A program made the translations under genes and the position numbers. A stretch of DNA of 64,000 nt, taken from PALSA-1316 sp964499365 (lineage in GTDB: Bacteria; Nitrospirota; Thermodesulfovibrionia; Thermodesulfovibrionales; UBA6898). Location: assembly GCA_964499365.1 (NCBI GenBank), contig CAZCKU010000007.1, positions 124,001 through 188,000 on the forward strand, given 5' to 3'. This document shows, piece by piece, positions 54,316-62,778 of the stretch. How positions within the stretch are numbered: position 1 is the stretch's first letter; each line of letters opens with the position of its first letter. The notes under the pieces are model-generated. The model had not been told where the DNA came from and ran no database searches. It was given only the letters and a program-made list of their open reading frames with translations.

Positions 54316-55311
54316 ATGAATAAACCTATAAAGAATATAATTCCAATAATAAAAGCTGCACTTAATCCTAGGAGTAAAATACGTTGGGCAACGTTATTTA
54401 TCACAAGAAAATGTAATCGAACTTGTCCCTATTGTGATGTTCAAAAGTATAACGCAAAGGAAATATCTACTGAGCAATGGATGCTTATTATTGATAGACT
54501 CTCAGTTTACGGTGTAAAATTCATAAACATTGTTGGTGGTGAACCTACGCTTAGAGCAGACTTAGCTGAGTTGATTCAATATATATCAAGTAAGAATATC
54601 ATTGTTATGCTGCATTCAAATTTCAATGATACGAATGTGCAACACATTGATTCTTATTCAGATGCAGGCTTGTCAATATTGGAAACGTCGATGGATAGCT
54701 TTTACAATTTTGGAAAAACCTTCTCCAAAGAAAAAATCGCCTTATTGAAATATGCCTCTAATAAGGGCATTATTCCTATAGTTTCTAGCGTAATAACTTC
54801 AGCAAATGCAAGCGAGATTCCCAAGATAGCAAAATCAATTCTGCAGGAAAATATAATCTATAATTGTGGATTGTACCAAAACATTGGTGGGCAATTCTCA
54901 CCATCTTCAGAATCCTTAAAGCCATCATATGAGTCCGCTAGGGATGTTTTCAATTATTTGCGAATTCTCAAAAGAAGTGGCGCTGCAGTCAAAACTTCAT
55001 TTGAATTTCTTAAAGAAAGTAAACTGGAAACATATTATTACAATAACCGCTGGAAATGTAACCCTCAAAAAGATCGGTGGATCGTTATAAATTCGGACGG
55101 TAATTTGATGAATTGCGAAGAATATGCATCTCCGCATAGCTTCCTTGAAACTGATATTCTAAAAAGCTTGGAATGGAGAAAATATAGAAACGATGTCGCT
55201 TTCAAGTGCGGCGGATGTTATCACCACTGCTATTATGAAGCAGAACAATTTTATCCTCTATTGTTGTTTAATGAAATCAAATCGATAAAAAACAGCTTTA
55301 AAATAATATAA
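54316..55311 (+). CDS. Radical SAM protein with C-terminal cysteine cluster
   Basis: 331 residues. The SAM 4Fe-4S site is CNRTCPYC (Cys33, Cys37, Cys40), with the GGEPTLR strand after it. The C-terminus has NCEEYASP and CGGCYHHC, resembling a SPASM/Twitch-like auxiliary cluster. The family includes enzymes that modify peptides or complex lipids. It sits between two membrane-protein genes in an AT-rich block. No precursor peptide was found nearby. Reaction unknown. Confidence 0.8.
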   Translation: MNKPIKNIIPIIKAALNPRSKIRWATLFITRKCNRTCPYCDVQKYNAKEISTEQWMLIIDRLSVYGVKFINIVGGEPTLRADLAELIQYISSKNIIVMLHSNFNDTNVQHIDSYSDAGLSILETSMDSFYNFGKTFSKEKIALLKYASNKGIIPIVSSVITSANASEIPKIAKSILQENIIYNCGLYQNIGGQFSPSSESLKPSYESARDVFNYLRILKRSGAAVKTSFEFLKESKLETYYYNNRWKCNPQKDRWIVINSDGNLMNCEEYASPHSFLETDILKSLEWRKYRNDVAFKCGGCYHHCYYEAEQFYPLLLFNEIKSIKNSFKII

Positions 55312-55328
55312 AGTGGAGGTAAAAGATT

Positions 55329-56018
55329 ATGCCCGATTCAGCGCCGCCCATTGACCAGACTAACCATTTTTTTAAGAGTCTTTGGATAATGATAAAAAAA
55401 GGACATATACTTTTTTTGCTGTTTCCGATAATCGCTTGGTTTATAGATGCTGCTTATAATTTTGCGCTTACTCAGAAAGTTGAGCATTTGTTTCAGAGCC
55501 TGACAAAAATTGCTCTTGTTCAATGCTTAGTTTTATCAGCGTCAGCATACTCACAAAGGAGAACCTCTGGATTTAAACCCCTTTTTTCTGTAATTATGGC
55601 TGCATTATTAGCAGTCATTCTTTTTACATACGTTGGCCTACAACACCAAAAAGAAAAAACAACTATTAACCATGTCAAGCAAATTATAAGTGAAATAGAA
55701 TTTAAGGAAGCCATGATTTCTAAGGATGTAATAATGCAATTAGCAGAGGTTTTAGTTGATGAAGATTATCAGCCAGAATCTATTCCCAACAAACTATCTA
55801 ATTATTATAGAAAAGATAAAAGAGAATTATTTTCAAAAATTGTTAATAGTATTTCAACGGAAAAGAAAATAGATCCAAACGATTTATTACTTCAACATAA
55901 TAAAACCATGTTTAATAATAGACTGTATAATTTTTTAGGTGTTGTTGTTATTTTAGTGTTTATTATATATTTGATTGTATATTTTACTCATATCTACCAA
56001 GATAGAACCCCAGAATAG
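55329..56018 (+). CDS. Unrecognised membrane protein with large soluble loop
   Basis: 229 residues. Helices at about 27-45, 60-75, 85-105 and 202-222 enclose a hydrophilic, mostly helical region (about 110-195, KQIISEIEFKEAMISKDV). No family recognised. GTGGAGGT precedes the ATG. It ends the VTT-radical SAM operon, and its AT-rich codon use matches those two genes. Co-transfer suggests one function. Confidence 0.7.
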   Translation: MPDSAPPIDQTNHFFKSLWIMIKKGHILFLLFPIIAWFIDAAYNFALTQKVEHLFQSLTKIALVQCLVLSASAYSQRRTSGFKPLFSVIMAALLAVILFTYVGLQHQKEKTTINHVKQIISEIEFKEAMISKDVIMQLAEVLVDEDYQPESIPNKLSNYYRKDKRELFSKIVNSISTEKKIDPNDLLLQHNKTMFNNRLYNFLGVVVILVFIIYLIVYFTHIYQDRTPE

Positions 56019-56111
56019 TCCGGCAGGTTGTTGAAACTCTTCATAGATGGCTCATACCATGCACATATAGAATGAAGCAGATTTAATCCTGGAGGAGAGC
56101 GAGGGAACTAT

Positions 56112-56248
56112 ATGCGTGGAGATGATAAAAAGAGCGAAGGAATGTTCTTTGTTATTTTTCAGCGGAATCGGTGAGAGTGTCACAGAATCATCCGCTGCGA
56201 CCGATACGAGCTATAGCCGATAAGGCGTTAGAATATATTTTTGGCTGA
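56112..56248 (+). pseudogene. Transposase N-terminal remnant (IS1182/IS5-like)
   Basis: An SD-preceded ATG reads MRGDDKKSEGMFFVIFQRNR then a stop; one frame over the sequence continues AESVRVSQNHPLRPIRAIAD and KALEYIFG then stops. MRGDD-x-EGMFSY...HPLRPIR is the usual transposase start. So this is a frameshifted and truncated remnant; the remaining 300 or so residues are gone. No inverted repeats found. Nothing else is recognised in the gap 56019-56373 except the hairpin at 56279. Confidence 0.7.
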
Positions 56249-56278
56249 GTTATCACTTCCCTCTTGAAATGATAGATC

Positions 56279-56304
56279 AGAGGAGATGATTATTCATCTC
56301 CTCT
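56279..56304. repeat. Perfect hairpin AGAGGAGATGA
   Basis: 11-bp arms around a TTAT loop. A T-rich stretch (GTTGTTTTTTC) begins about 8 bases later on the plus strand, so it could act as a weak terminator behind the transposase remnant. Confidence 0.5.
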
Positions 56305-56373
56305 GTATGCGTTGTTTTTTCTTCGACAGACCCTAGCCTGCATGGTCAGACGCATGAACGGTATATTTCCGAC

Positions 56374-56823
56374 TCATCCCGCCGTTTTGCTCTCACCACG
56401 GGGCAAGCCGATTTTGTCCCAAGCTGAGTCAGAGACAAAACAAACTCTCTGCCTGAGAATCTGCCTGGCGAGTAGCGGCGAGTCAATCATTCTCCGGATA
56501 TACTCTTCCCGGACGACCACCCAGCCGCCGGTCCGATAGGGATTTGGAAGTCTTTTTTCGCGGTTGGCCGTTTCCATCTCAGCTTCCTCTCCGTCGCGCA
56601 TGGAAATCAGGATGACGCCTTGCTGCATATAGCCTTGGCATTTTGAACAAGGCCGGGCATCGATCACCCCGACATTCATCTTCATCTCACCATCTTCTGA
56701 TGCTAAGCCGGCTTCTTTGAACGCCTTTGTCCGGCTGCCGACAAGAAGAATATCGGCCGGCTTATTGCAGTAATAGCAGGTGGTTAGGGCTGGATTCAAA
56801 CCGTGTTTCGGATGTAAATACAT
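56374..56823 (-). CDS. Conserved island protein with two CXXC knuckles
   Basis: 149 residues. HGLNPALTTCYYCNKPADILLVG and a second CSKC (RPCSKCQGYMQQGVILISM) make a probable zinc ribbon; GGWVVVREEYIRRMI and VCFVSDSAWDKIGLPRGE follow. Proteins with this pattern are common on plasmids and islands, function unknown. AAAAAAGGAGGACTGAA before the ATG is an excellent ribosome-binding site. It is 231 bases downstream of the 63-aa gene's terminator, and so has its own promoter. Confidence 0.75.
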   Translation of the reverse strand: MYLHPKHGLNPALTTCYYCNKPADILLVGSRTKAFKEAGLASEDGEMKMNVGVIDARPCSKCQGYMQQGVILISMRDGEEAEMETANREKRLPNPYRTGGWVVVREEYIRRMIDSPLLARQILRQRVCFVSDSAWDKIGLPRGESKTAG

Positions 56824-57040
56824 TTCAGTCCTCCTTTTTTGATTTTCCAGTTCGCTTGGCTTGTATTAGACATTTGATTTTTGCGGCTGGATCTGTCTTT
56901 TTTATTAATTTTTTAAAGGTCTGATTGCAGTCTAATGGGAAAGCGGAAAATATATAGGGGGCCGTTTATGCCAGCAGGGGCAAATCACTGCTATTTGATC
57001 GATTGTTTCTTCATAACTTGAAAATCCGTTTATTGTATGA

Positions 57041-57068
57041 AAAATAAGGGGAAGTCATTGACTTCCCC
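57041..57068 (-). terminator. Intrinsic terminator of the island operon
   Basis: Palindrome GGGGAAGTCA-T-TGACTTCCCC (57048-57068), overlapping the stop codon of the 63-aa gene. On the minus strand it is followed by TTATTTTTC. It ends the minus-strand operon that begins with the TraD-like gene. Confidence 0.8.
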
Positions 57069-57246
57069 CCATACAGTTGTGTAAATTCACGGAACTTTCA
57101 GCATCTTGAAGTCTGTCGTTGGCAAGTAATTCTATAATGACTGCTTCCCTGCCAATCTCGCGCAATGGTCTCAGTACAGACCCAAACCGGGCGTTTGCGA
57201 TCCTCTGTAGCTCCTCGTTTGTAAGATTTTCGTACTGCCAGCCCAT
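57055..57246 (-). CDS. Small 63-aa hypothetical protein
   Basis: Begins MGWQYENLTNEELQRIANAR; acidic, helical, no family recognised. AGGAGG lies 5 bases before the ATG at 57246. Last gene of the minus-strand island operon, with its stop inside the terminator hairpin. Confidence 0.65.
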   Translation of the reverse strand: MGWQYENLTNEELQRIANARFGSVLRPLREIGREAVIIELLANDRLQDAESSVNLHNCMGGSQ

Positions 57247-57342
57247 TGTCACCTCCTAATATGGGAATTCTCCGCCATGGAGCCAGTCATTAAAACGTTA
57301 GGCTATCGGCATAGCCACATGTTTTTCTTCTATCGTCGCGTG

Positions 57343-57615
57343 CTACTGCTGCCAGCCTTCGTAGCAGGCAACAATTTTCACAACCCCGCCGTTAGAGAGC
57401 CCAACTTGAACATCCTTTCCTGTCTTTTTGTCTGACCGATAAACCGTAGATATTTGATATAGAGTTTCATCTCCGATTCAACTTTCGGTGAGCGCGGCGT
57501 ATAGCGATATATACTTTTCCATAATGACTATCTGTGGGCAGGACTTAAACGCCTCGCTGCAGGCGTTGCAATGTCTTATTACGACCTGACCTCCTCTGTG
57601 AATAGGCAATGCCAT
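57343..57615 (-). pseudogene. 90-codon Cys-containing gene interrupted by an in-frame TGA
   Basis: ATG 57615 with AGGAGG 5 bases upstream codes for 45 residues (MALPIHRGGQVVIRHC..., with CNAC and a further Cys) to TGA at 57480-57478. The same frame stays open and coding-like for another 44 codons (ETLYQISTVYRSDKKTGKD, VVKIVACYEGWQQ) to TAG at 57343. So an 89-90 residue protein is split by one TGA. Most likely a nonsense mutation or sequence error; readthrough or a short functional 45-aa product are alternatives. Confidence 0.6.
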
Positions 57616-57624
57616 ATGAACCTC

Positions 57625-57873
57625 CTATCGTTGGATTTCCAGACAGTAATAGTCCGGGATTAGAGAAAGCTGATTTTCATCAATTCTGGGTGCCTCTGTT
57701 ATTAGCAGCCCCTCTTCTTTTACCTCTACCCGATAGCCGGAGACAGACAGTTTTGAGATACTGTTTGCTTCGAGATATGTCGCTATCCTGAGCTCAAGAT
57801 CGGACAGTTCACCGGCCATCCTTCGGCGGTGGTACAGTTTGCGTACCAAACGGGACAGTTCCGTGCGTGTCAT
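57625..57873 (-). CDS. Small 82-aa hypothetical protein
   Basis: MTRTELSRLVRKLYHRRRMA opening (basic helix), then SVSGYRVEVKEEGLLITEAP and IDENQLSLIPDYYCLEIQR. Not recognised. GGAGG is 9 bases before ATG 57873; another ATG at 57882 is too close. It overlaps the ribbon-helix-helix gene by 65 bases in a different frame and ends 9 bases before the next start. Confidence 0.6.
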   Translation of the reverse strand: MTRTELSRLVRKLYHRRRMAGELSDLELRIATYLEANSISKLSVSGYRVEVKEEGLLITEAPRIDENQLSLIPDYYCLEIQR

Positions 57874-57997
57874 CGCCTGCATCCTCCAATGCTTTATGAA
57901 TGATCTGGTTAACTAGTCTGGTCATGGGAATCTTTAATTCCTTAGACTTTCTGTAAAGAGCCGGAATATACCTCTCAGATATTTTGGGACTATACAT
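57809..57997 (-). CDS. Ribbon-helix-helix-like small protein
   Basis: 62 residues. YSPKISERYIPALYRKSKEL and IPMTRLVNQIIHKALEDAG form a strand-helix-helix pattern typical of RHH DNA-binding proteins such as plasmid copy or antitoxin regulators. GAGG is 5 bases before ATG 57997. The Pro-rich tail overlaps the next gene. It may autoregulate the operon. Confidence 0.6.
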   Translation of the reverse strand: MYSPKISERYIPALYRKSKELKIPMTRLVNQIIHKALEDAGDDTHGTVPFGTQTVPPPKDGR

Positions 57998-58023
57998 TTT
58001 CACCTCGCTTTCTATTGGAAAAT

Positions 58024-58497
58024 TTAGAGATAGCCCTTTTCCTTGAGGGAGACATATCCGTCTCCGATGATCACATGGTCCAATACGGCAATCCCCATAA
58101 GCTCTCCGGCGCCTTTGAGTTTTTCAGTTATCGCAATATCGTCACGGCTGGGGGTCGGATCTCCGGAGGGGTGGTTGTGGACCAACAACACGGAGGCTGC
58201 CGAAGAGAGCAGTGCGGTTTTGAATACCTCCCTTGGATGAACAAGCGAGCCGGTCATTGTCCCGGTGGAGACTCTGTCGATACAGAGTATCCTGTTTTTC
58301 ACATCCAGGTGCACAACAATAAAGTTCTCCTTGGTTTCCTGTTGCAAGAAACTGAATAGCGCATAAACTGCCCTTGCATCACTGATGGTGTTCGTTACGT
58401 ATTCCGCTGTTCCCTCCTGAATAGTCAATTTTTCGTAAACTGCCCTGATTACTTTGAAGCAGATAGTGCGGTTGTTTTGTAATAAATCTTTCGGCAT
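58024..58497 (-). CDS. RadC-family JAB-domain protein
   Basis: 157 residues, truncated relative to chromosomal RadC: no N-terminal helix-hairpin-helix, only the JAB/MPN domain. Metal motif VHNHPSGDPTPSRDD is intact. Such short RadC proteins are standard on integrative elements; the activity is still debated. GGAGGGAG precedes ATG 58497. It follows the 53-aa gene by 8 bases. Confidence 0.88.
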   Translation of the reverse strand: MPKDLLQNNRTICFKVIRAVYEKLTIQEGTAEYVTNTISDARAVYALFSFLQQETKENFIVVHLDVKNRILCIDRVSTGTMTGSLVHPREVFKTALLSSAASVLLVHNHPSGDPTPSRDDIAITEKLKGAGELMGIAVLDHVIIGDGYVSLKEKGYL

Positions 58498-58505
58498 ACT
58501 CCCTC

Positions 58506-58667
58506 CTAATAGCAGGAATGGCAATAGGTTCTTATCCTCCCGCCGCCCAAGGAAACGATTATCAGTGTGTTGGCAAAATTGTGACCCACTGTGCAGCAGT
58601 GGCCACAATCCAGCCTGATTCTTTGACCCATGAGAAGAATCTGAAGGTCTTTACTGGTAAGTTCCAA
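58506..58667 (-). CDS. Small Cys-rich island protein, TTG start
   Basis: 53 residues. ELTSKDLQILLMGQRIRLDC, then CGHCCTVGHNFANTLIIVS and a terminal CHSC; four or more Cys plus His suggest a zinc knuckle. The start is taken as TTG 58667, because AAGGAGG sits 4 bases upstream and upstream codons do not look coding. Related short proteins occur beside RadC genes in other elements. Not previously named to my knowledge. Confidence 0.6.
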   Translation of the reverse strand: MELTSKDLQILLMGQRIRLDCGHCCTVGHNFANTLIIVSLGGGRIRTYCHSCY

Positions 58668-58924
58668 TACTCCTCCTTTGCCGTTCCTGGCAGAAATAGT
58701 CCGGAATTTGGCGCAACTGGTTTTAGTTGACTGCCGAAGCCTCCGTAATGACAAGCTCCGACTCCATATGGTTTCGACGAATAGAATGGGTTGAATAATT
58801 CCTCTTTGATCTTTGGGTGCGTGATGGATTCTTCTGAATTGTCAAAGTTCTGTGCATGTTCAGTTTAAGGAGGCAGGAGAAAAGATAAAGGAGGGAGGAT
58901 TTGCGCGTTACGGCAAGTTACTCT

Positions 58925-60226
58925 TTATCGGCCTGGTTTCCTGCGTGGTGCTGCCGTAATCTCTCTTTCCACGTCTTTCCGTGGTTGCGCGTATTTGGTC
59001 CGGGACAAATCAACAATTACGTCAGCAAAGGAATCCCGCTCTGCCGGACCCGGCAGCGTGTCGGCGCTGAAAGCCTTTGAGGTGACTCCATCGATCATCA
59101 ATTTGAGATAAATTTTGTAATTGGGAAGAGTAATTATGTCAGCTTCCTTAAATACTGGCTGAAATTCCCTGGCCAGATAGCCTGCGTCTTTTGCTCCCAG
59201 CCTGAAGGCAATCATGGTGCCCACATTGCCGAAAACCGCTGCCCGTATTTCGTTATCCAGCTGCTCGATGTATTGATGCGCCAGCGTCAAACTCAAACCG
59301 TATTTCCGGGCTTCCGACAGAACATCGGCAAACGACAAGGTAATAAAATTATGCATTTCGTCAACATAGAGGTAAAGAGAGTCTCGCTTGCTTTCCGGCA
59401 GGTTGGCCCGGCTCATGGCGGCCAATTGCATACGGGTCACCAACATCGCACCGAGCAAAGCGCAGTTATCTTCCCCGATCTTGCCTTTGGCCAAATTCAC
59501 AATCAGAATTTTCTTTTCGTCCATCACAGTGCGTAATTTGAAGGTGTTGTTCCGCTGGCCGACGATATTGCGCAACGGAATACTCACTAGGAATTGCCCG
59601 ATTTTATTCAAAATCGGCGAAATGGCGCTGGACCGCATCCAAGCGGAATATTTGTCGTATTCGGAAAACCAAAAGGCTTTGACCTGCGGATGGGTCACTT
59701 TGGCCAGAACAGTTTTGCGGAAATCGCCATCGGTCAGCAGCCGAGGGATGTCCAAAAGGGTGCTGCCGGGATATTCGAGCAAGGTCATGATCGAATACCG
59801 CAAGATATGCTCCAAGCGGGGTCCCCAGAAATCAGCCCAGATTTTCTTGAAAACCGCAATAAGCCCGGACGCCACGAGATCATGGTAATCGGCATGAATT
59901 TGTTCCAACGGATTGAAAGCGATGGGGTAGTCGATATCCGCCGGATTGAAATAGATCACGTCGTTTATCCGCTCGCGCGGAATCGACGTTAGGATCTTGT
60001 CGGCCAGATCACCGTGGGGATCGATCAGTGCCACGCCGTTCCCGTCTTTGATATCCGAGACCACCATATTCTCGATCAAGGTGGATTTCCCGGTCCCCGT
60101 TTTACCGATGATGTAGATATGGGCTCGCCGGTTTTTCTCTTTGATGCCGAATAACTTACGGATATCTCGGTAATTGGTAATGGCGAAGTAGGTGATCTTG
60201 TTCGGATCGTTGTTTGTATTGTTCAT
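58925..60226 (-). CDS. TraD/VirD4-like conjugative coupling ATPase
   Basis: 433 residues. HIYIIGKTGTGKSTLIENMV is Walker A, VALIDPHGDLADKIL a VirD4/TraG-type segment, LYLYVDEMHNF Walker B, and LAHQYIEQL a conserved motif III. It lacks the N-terminal membrane helices of canonical coupling proteins. It presumably feeds DNA or substrate to a transfer apparatus. First recognisable gene of the minus-strand operon. ATG 60226 has no Shine-Dalgarno; the frame is open further up but into transposase sequence. The gap 58668-58924 shows no gene I can support. Confidence 0.82.
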   Translation of the reverse strand: MNNTNNDPNKITYFAITNYRDIRKLFGIKEKNRRAHIYIIGKTGTGKSTLIENMVVSDIKDGNGVALIDPHGDLADKILTSIPRERINDVIYFNPADIDYPIAFNPLEQIHADYHDLVASGLIAVFKKIWADFWGPRLEHILRYSIMTLLEYPGSTLLDIPRLLTDGDFRKTVLAKVTHPQVKAFWFSEYDKYSAWMRSSAISPILNKIGQFLVSIPLRNIVGQRNNTFKLRTVMDEKKILIVNLAKGKIGEDNCALLGAMLVTRMQLAAMSRANLPESKRDSLYLYVDEMHNFITLSFADVLSEARKYGLSLTLAHQYIEQLDNEIRAAVFGNVGTMIAFRLGAKDAGYLAREFQPVFKEADIITLPNYKIYLKLMIDGVTSKAFSADTLPGPAERDSFADVIVDLSRTKYAQPRKDVEREITAAPRRKPGR

Positions 60227-60342
60227 GGATATAATGATAAAAGCTGAAAAAGATCCGGGTAAGGAGGGTGATACTGATTGTAATGGCAAGATTTCCGGAT
60301 TCTGTGCCGCTGACGGCCACGTATTCGCATGTCTCGCCGTAA

Positions 60343-61337
60343 GCCCGAAACGGCAGTTCAAAAAAGACGGTTATAAGTGAACAGGGAGAAATCCCCATAA
60401 GCACCCCCCGGGATCGGCAGGGGACATTTGAGCCGGAGATACTGCCCAAAGGGCAGACCCGATTTACTGGATTTGACGATAAGATAATATCCTTGTATGC
60501 CCGGGGACTGACGACACGGGATATCCAAAGCCACCTTGAAGAGATCTACGGAGTTGAAGTATCGCCGGCCTTGATTGATCTCAATCGTCACGGATGCAGT
60601 AGAGGAAGAGGTAAAGGCCTGGCAGAACCGGGCACTTGATTCGGTATATCCAATCGTTTACCTGGATGCCATACGTGCGAAGGTCCGGCATAGCGGGCAG
60701 ATCCAGAACAGGGGCATATACCTGGCGATAGGAATTACGATGGACGGGGTCAAGGAAGTCCTTGGCATGTGGGCAGCGGAGAACGAAGGGGCGAAGTCTG
60801 GTTGTGCAGGTTGTGACAGAACTGAAGAACAGGGAGTGAAAGATATCTTCATAGCCTGCGTCGATGGGCTGAAGGGGTTTCCTGAGGCAATAGAGTCGGT
60901 GTATCCCCAGACGCAAATACAGCTCTGCATGGTACACATGGTCCGGCACAGTTTAAAATATGTCTCATGGAAACGGCGCAAAGAAGTGGCTGCCGATCTG
61001 AAAACTATTTATGCAGCGCCAACGGTAGAGCAGGCAGAAATAAACCTTGAGGAGTTCAGCCGGAAATGGGACAGCGAGTATCCGAGCATCAGCCCTTCAT
61101 GGCGGAGCAACTGGGTCCGGATAATCCCGTTGTTCGGGTATCCCCCGGAAATCCGCAATGTGATCTATACGTCCAATGCGATTGAATCGCTGAACATGTC
61201 CCTGCGGAAGGTAACGAAAATCGGGGGTCATTCCCCAATGATGAAGCTGCTTTCAAGTTGCTGTATCTGGCCTCCGGAATATAGCCACTCTGAATCAATT
61301 TGCGATACTGTTTGATGGAAGAATGCCCTTGGCATGA
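60343..61337 (+). pseudogene. Decayed IS256-family transposase
   Basis: Coding traces in several frames: RNGSSKKTVISEQGEIPI, STPRDRQGTFEPEILPKGQT, GFDDKIISLYARGLTTRDIQ; then a shifted frame with VYPIVYLDAI, FIACVDGLKGFPEAIE and YTSNAIESLNMSLRK; then another shift to RFAILFDGRMPLA-like sequence. The three acidic catalytic residues (D in YLDAI, D in CVDGL, E in NAIES) survive. Defects: a 4-base TTGA duplication near 60575, three small indels near 60795-60840, a deletion near 61215 and in-frame stops near 61285. The first 100 or so codons are missing. It interrupts the region upstream of the TraD-like gene. Confidence 0.85.
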
Positions 61338-61386
61338 CCACTACCCAATCAGGCGTTTACACAAAATATTTGACCTGCCCTATCAA

Positions 61387-62412
61387 CTAATTGTCATTCC
61401 CGAAACCAACCCATTTTTTAAGCTGTTTTCTCATAAGAAAGATAATTACAGCAAAAAAAAGAACAAGAAGTGCCTTCCAGAACTTAAACACTTCATCCCA
61501 GAAAATCTCCCAGAACTTTTTTTGGTGTTCTTCTTCTTTCTTTTTTTCCTCCTTCTTATGATCCACAATAACCTTAACCTGTAGAGTAGTAGTTGCCTTA
61601 GGAATTGGCGTGCCACTGCAATCACTAGAATCATACAATTGCACATCTGCGCCTACGTCAAAAATTCCCTCTTCAATGGGTGTTAATCTAAAACCAACCT
61701 CTGAGCCGGTAGGGTGGATTTGTATGCAGTCGCTTTCTTTTGGTTCCACCTTAAAGGCCGGCGCATCTGGTGTAATCTTTGCTGTAACTCCGACGGTCGG
61801 GAGTGTGCCAGTTGCTTGCACCATATTCTCAGGAAAATTTGGTTTATAGTCTGGGATCCCAATCCACACCCTGAGTCGCCCGGGTGGGCCAGGTGGTTCA
61901 GACATGGTTATGACAGAATCGGCACCTAGCACAGCTTTATATTCTTTATATTTCTTAGCGTTAGATAGCTTGGGAGCTTTGACTGCGGGTATAAACGTTA
62001 CAGGAGGCGGTTGTAGTGGCGGTGGAGGAGATAGCAGTGGTTCAGGTTTTAATTCTGGCTTTGGTTCAGGCTTCATCTCGGCAACCGGTTTGGGCGGACA
62101 AAGTGCCTTGGTTTTGCCGATAGAGTCCTGAGCCATGGCAATCGCCCACTTGTCACTTGACATGTAGATCTCATAGGCCTTATCTACCATATCTTTTGCT
62201 GCATTAAATTCATCCGGGCATGTCTTATCTTTGTCTGCTGCGCGGGCTTCCCTCAGGGCCTGGTCTGCATCTACTAGGGCAGATGGATAGTACAAGTATC
62301 CGGGTGATCTTTCCTGCATTGTTTTTTTCATACCCGCACACCCAACCATCAAAATCATGGAGAGCAGGACAACAAATATTAAGAATATTCCTCTTGCCGC
62401 TTTTGCTTGCAT
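61387..62412 (-). CDS. Lipoprotein with C-terminal membrane helix
   Basis: 341 residues. Signal peptide and lipobox ILMVGCAGM (Cys near 26), a helical domain (DADQALREARAADKD, resembling DUF4398-type lipoproteins), a Lys/Pro/Glu-rich spacer (about 110-145), a beta-rich domain (about 170-285) and a C-terminal helix (about 310-328, FWKALLVLFFAVIIFLM) before a basic tail. Anchors at both ends are unusual. GGGAGGTGCAAAG precedes ATG 62412. It may be a transfer or envelope component of the island; function unknown. Confidence 0.7.
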   Translation of the reverse strand: MQAKAARGIFLIFVVLLSMILMVGCAGMKKTMQERSPGYLYYPSALVDADQALREARAADKDKTCPDEFNAAKDMVDKAYEIYMSSDKWAIAMAQDSIGKTKALCPPKPVAEMKPEPKPELKPEPLLSPPPPLQPPPVTFIPAVKAPKLSNAKKYKEYKAVLGADSVITMSEPPGPPGRLRVWIGIPDYKPNFPENMVQATGTLPTVGVTAKITPDAPAFKVEPKESDCIQIHPTGSEVGFRLTPIEEGIFDVGADVQLYDSSDCSGTPIPKATTTLQVKVIVDHKKEEKKKEEEHQKKFWEIFWDEVFKFWKALLVLFFAVIIFLMRKQLKKWVGFGNDN

Positions 62413-62778
62413 CTTTGCACCTCCCAAAAAACAACTACCTTTTAACTTACTTTCATCGTTCTCTTTTTCTTCAAAAAATTAATCTCCATCTGATCTGGAT
62501 AGTGCGTCATGTCGCATAAAGAGATATTGTTGCGAACAAATTATGTAATAGGATATTAATCTTTGATGATTTGATGACGACATGAAATCCCTTCCTTAAG
62601 TCTCATTTTCCCAAAAACACGAAGCGAAGATATATAAGGATGGTTCCCCCTGAATGCGCTGAACGATTTCCGATACTCGTCCTCAGATATTAGGTGTCTA
62701 CTTTTTAGGGAATCTGATGAGCTGACTTAATTTGGACATTATCCCTTCTGATATCCCCTTCGATAAATTTCAAAAAAA
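62413..62778. other. Intergenic gap, no supported gene
   Basis: 366 bases, AT-rich. Short frames exist on the minus strand but none has a ribosome-binding site or family pattern. TGTCTACTTTTTAGGG near 62697 looks like an IS terminus, which I cannot confirm. The promoter of the lipoprotein gene should lie here. Confidence 0.4.

Noticed and set aside
57478..57480. TGA as a selenocysteine codon
   Set aside because: No hairpin follows immediately downstream as bacterial SECIS requires, and no selenoprotein family is recognised.
58730..58870. 44-codon minus-strand frame upstream of the 53-aa gene
   Set aside because: Composition is odd, no ribosome-binding site and no family pattern; a TTGACA in it has no matching -10.
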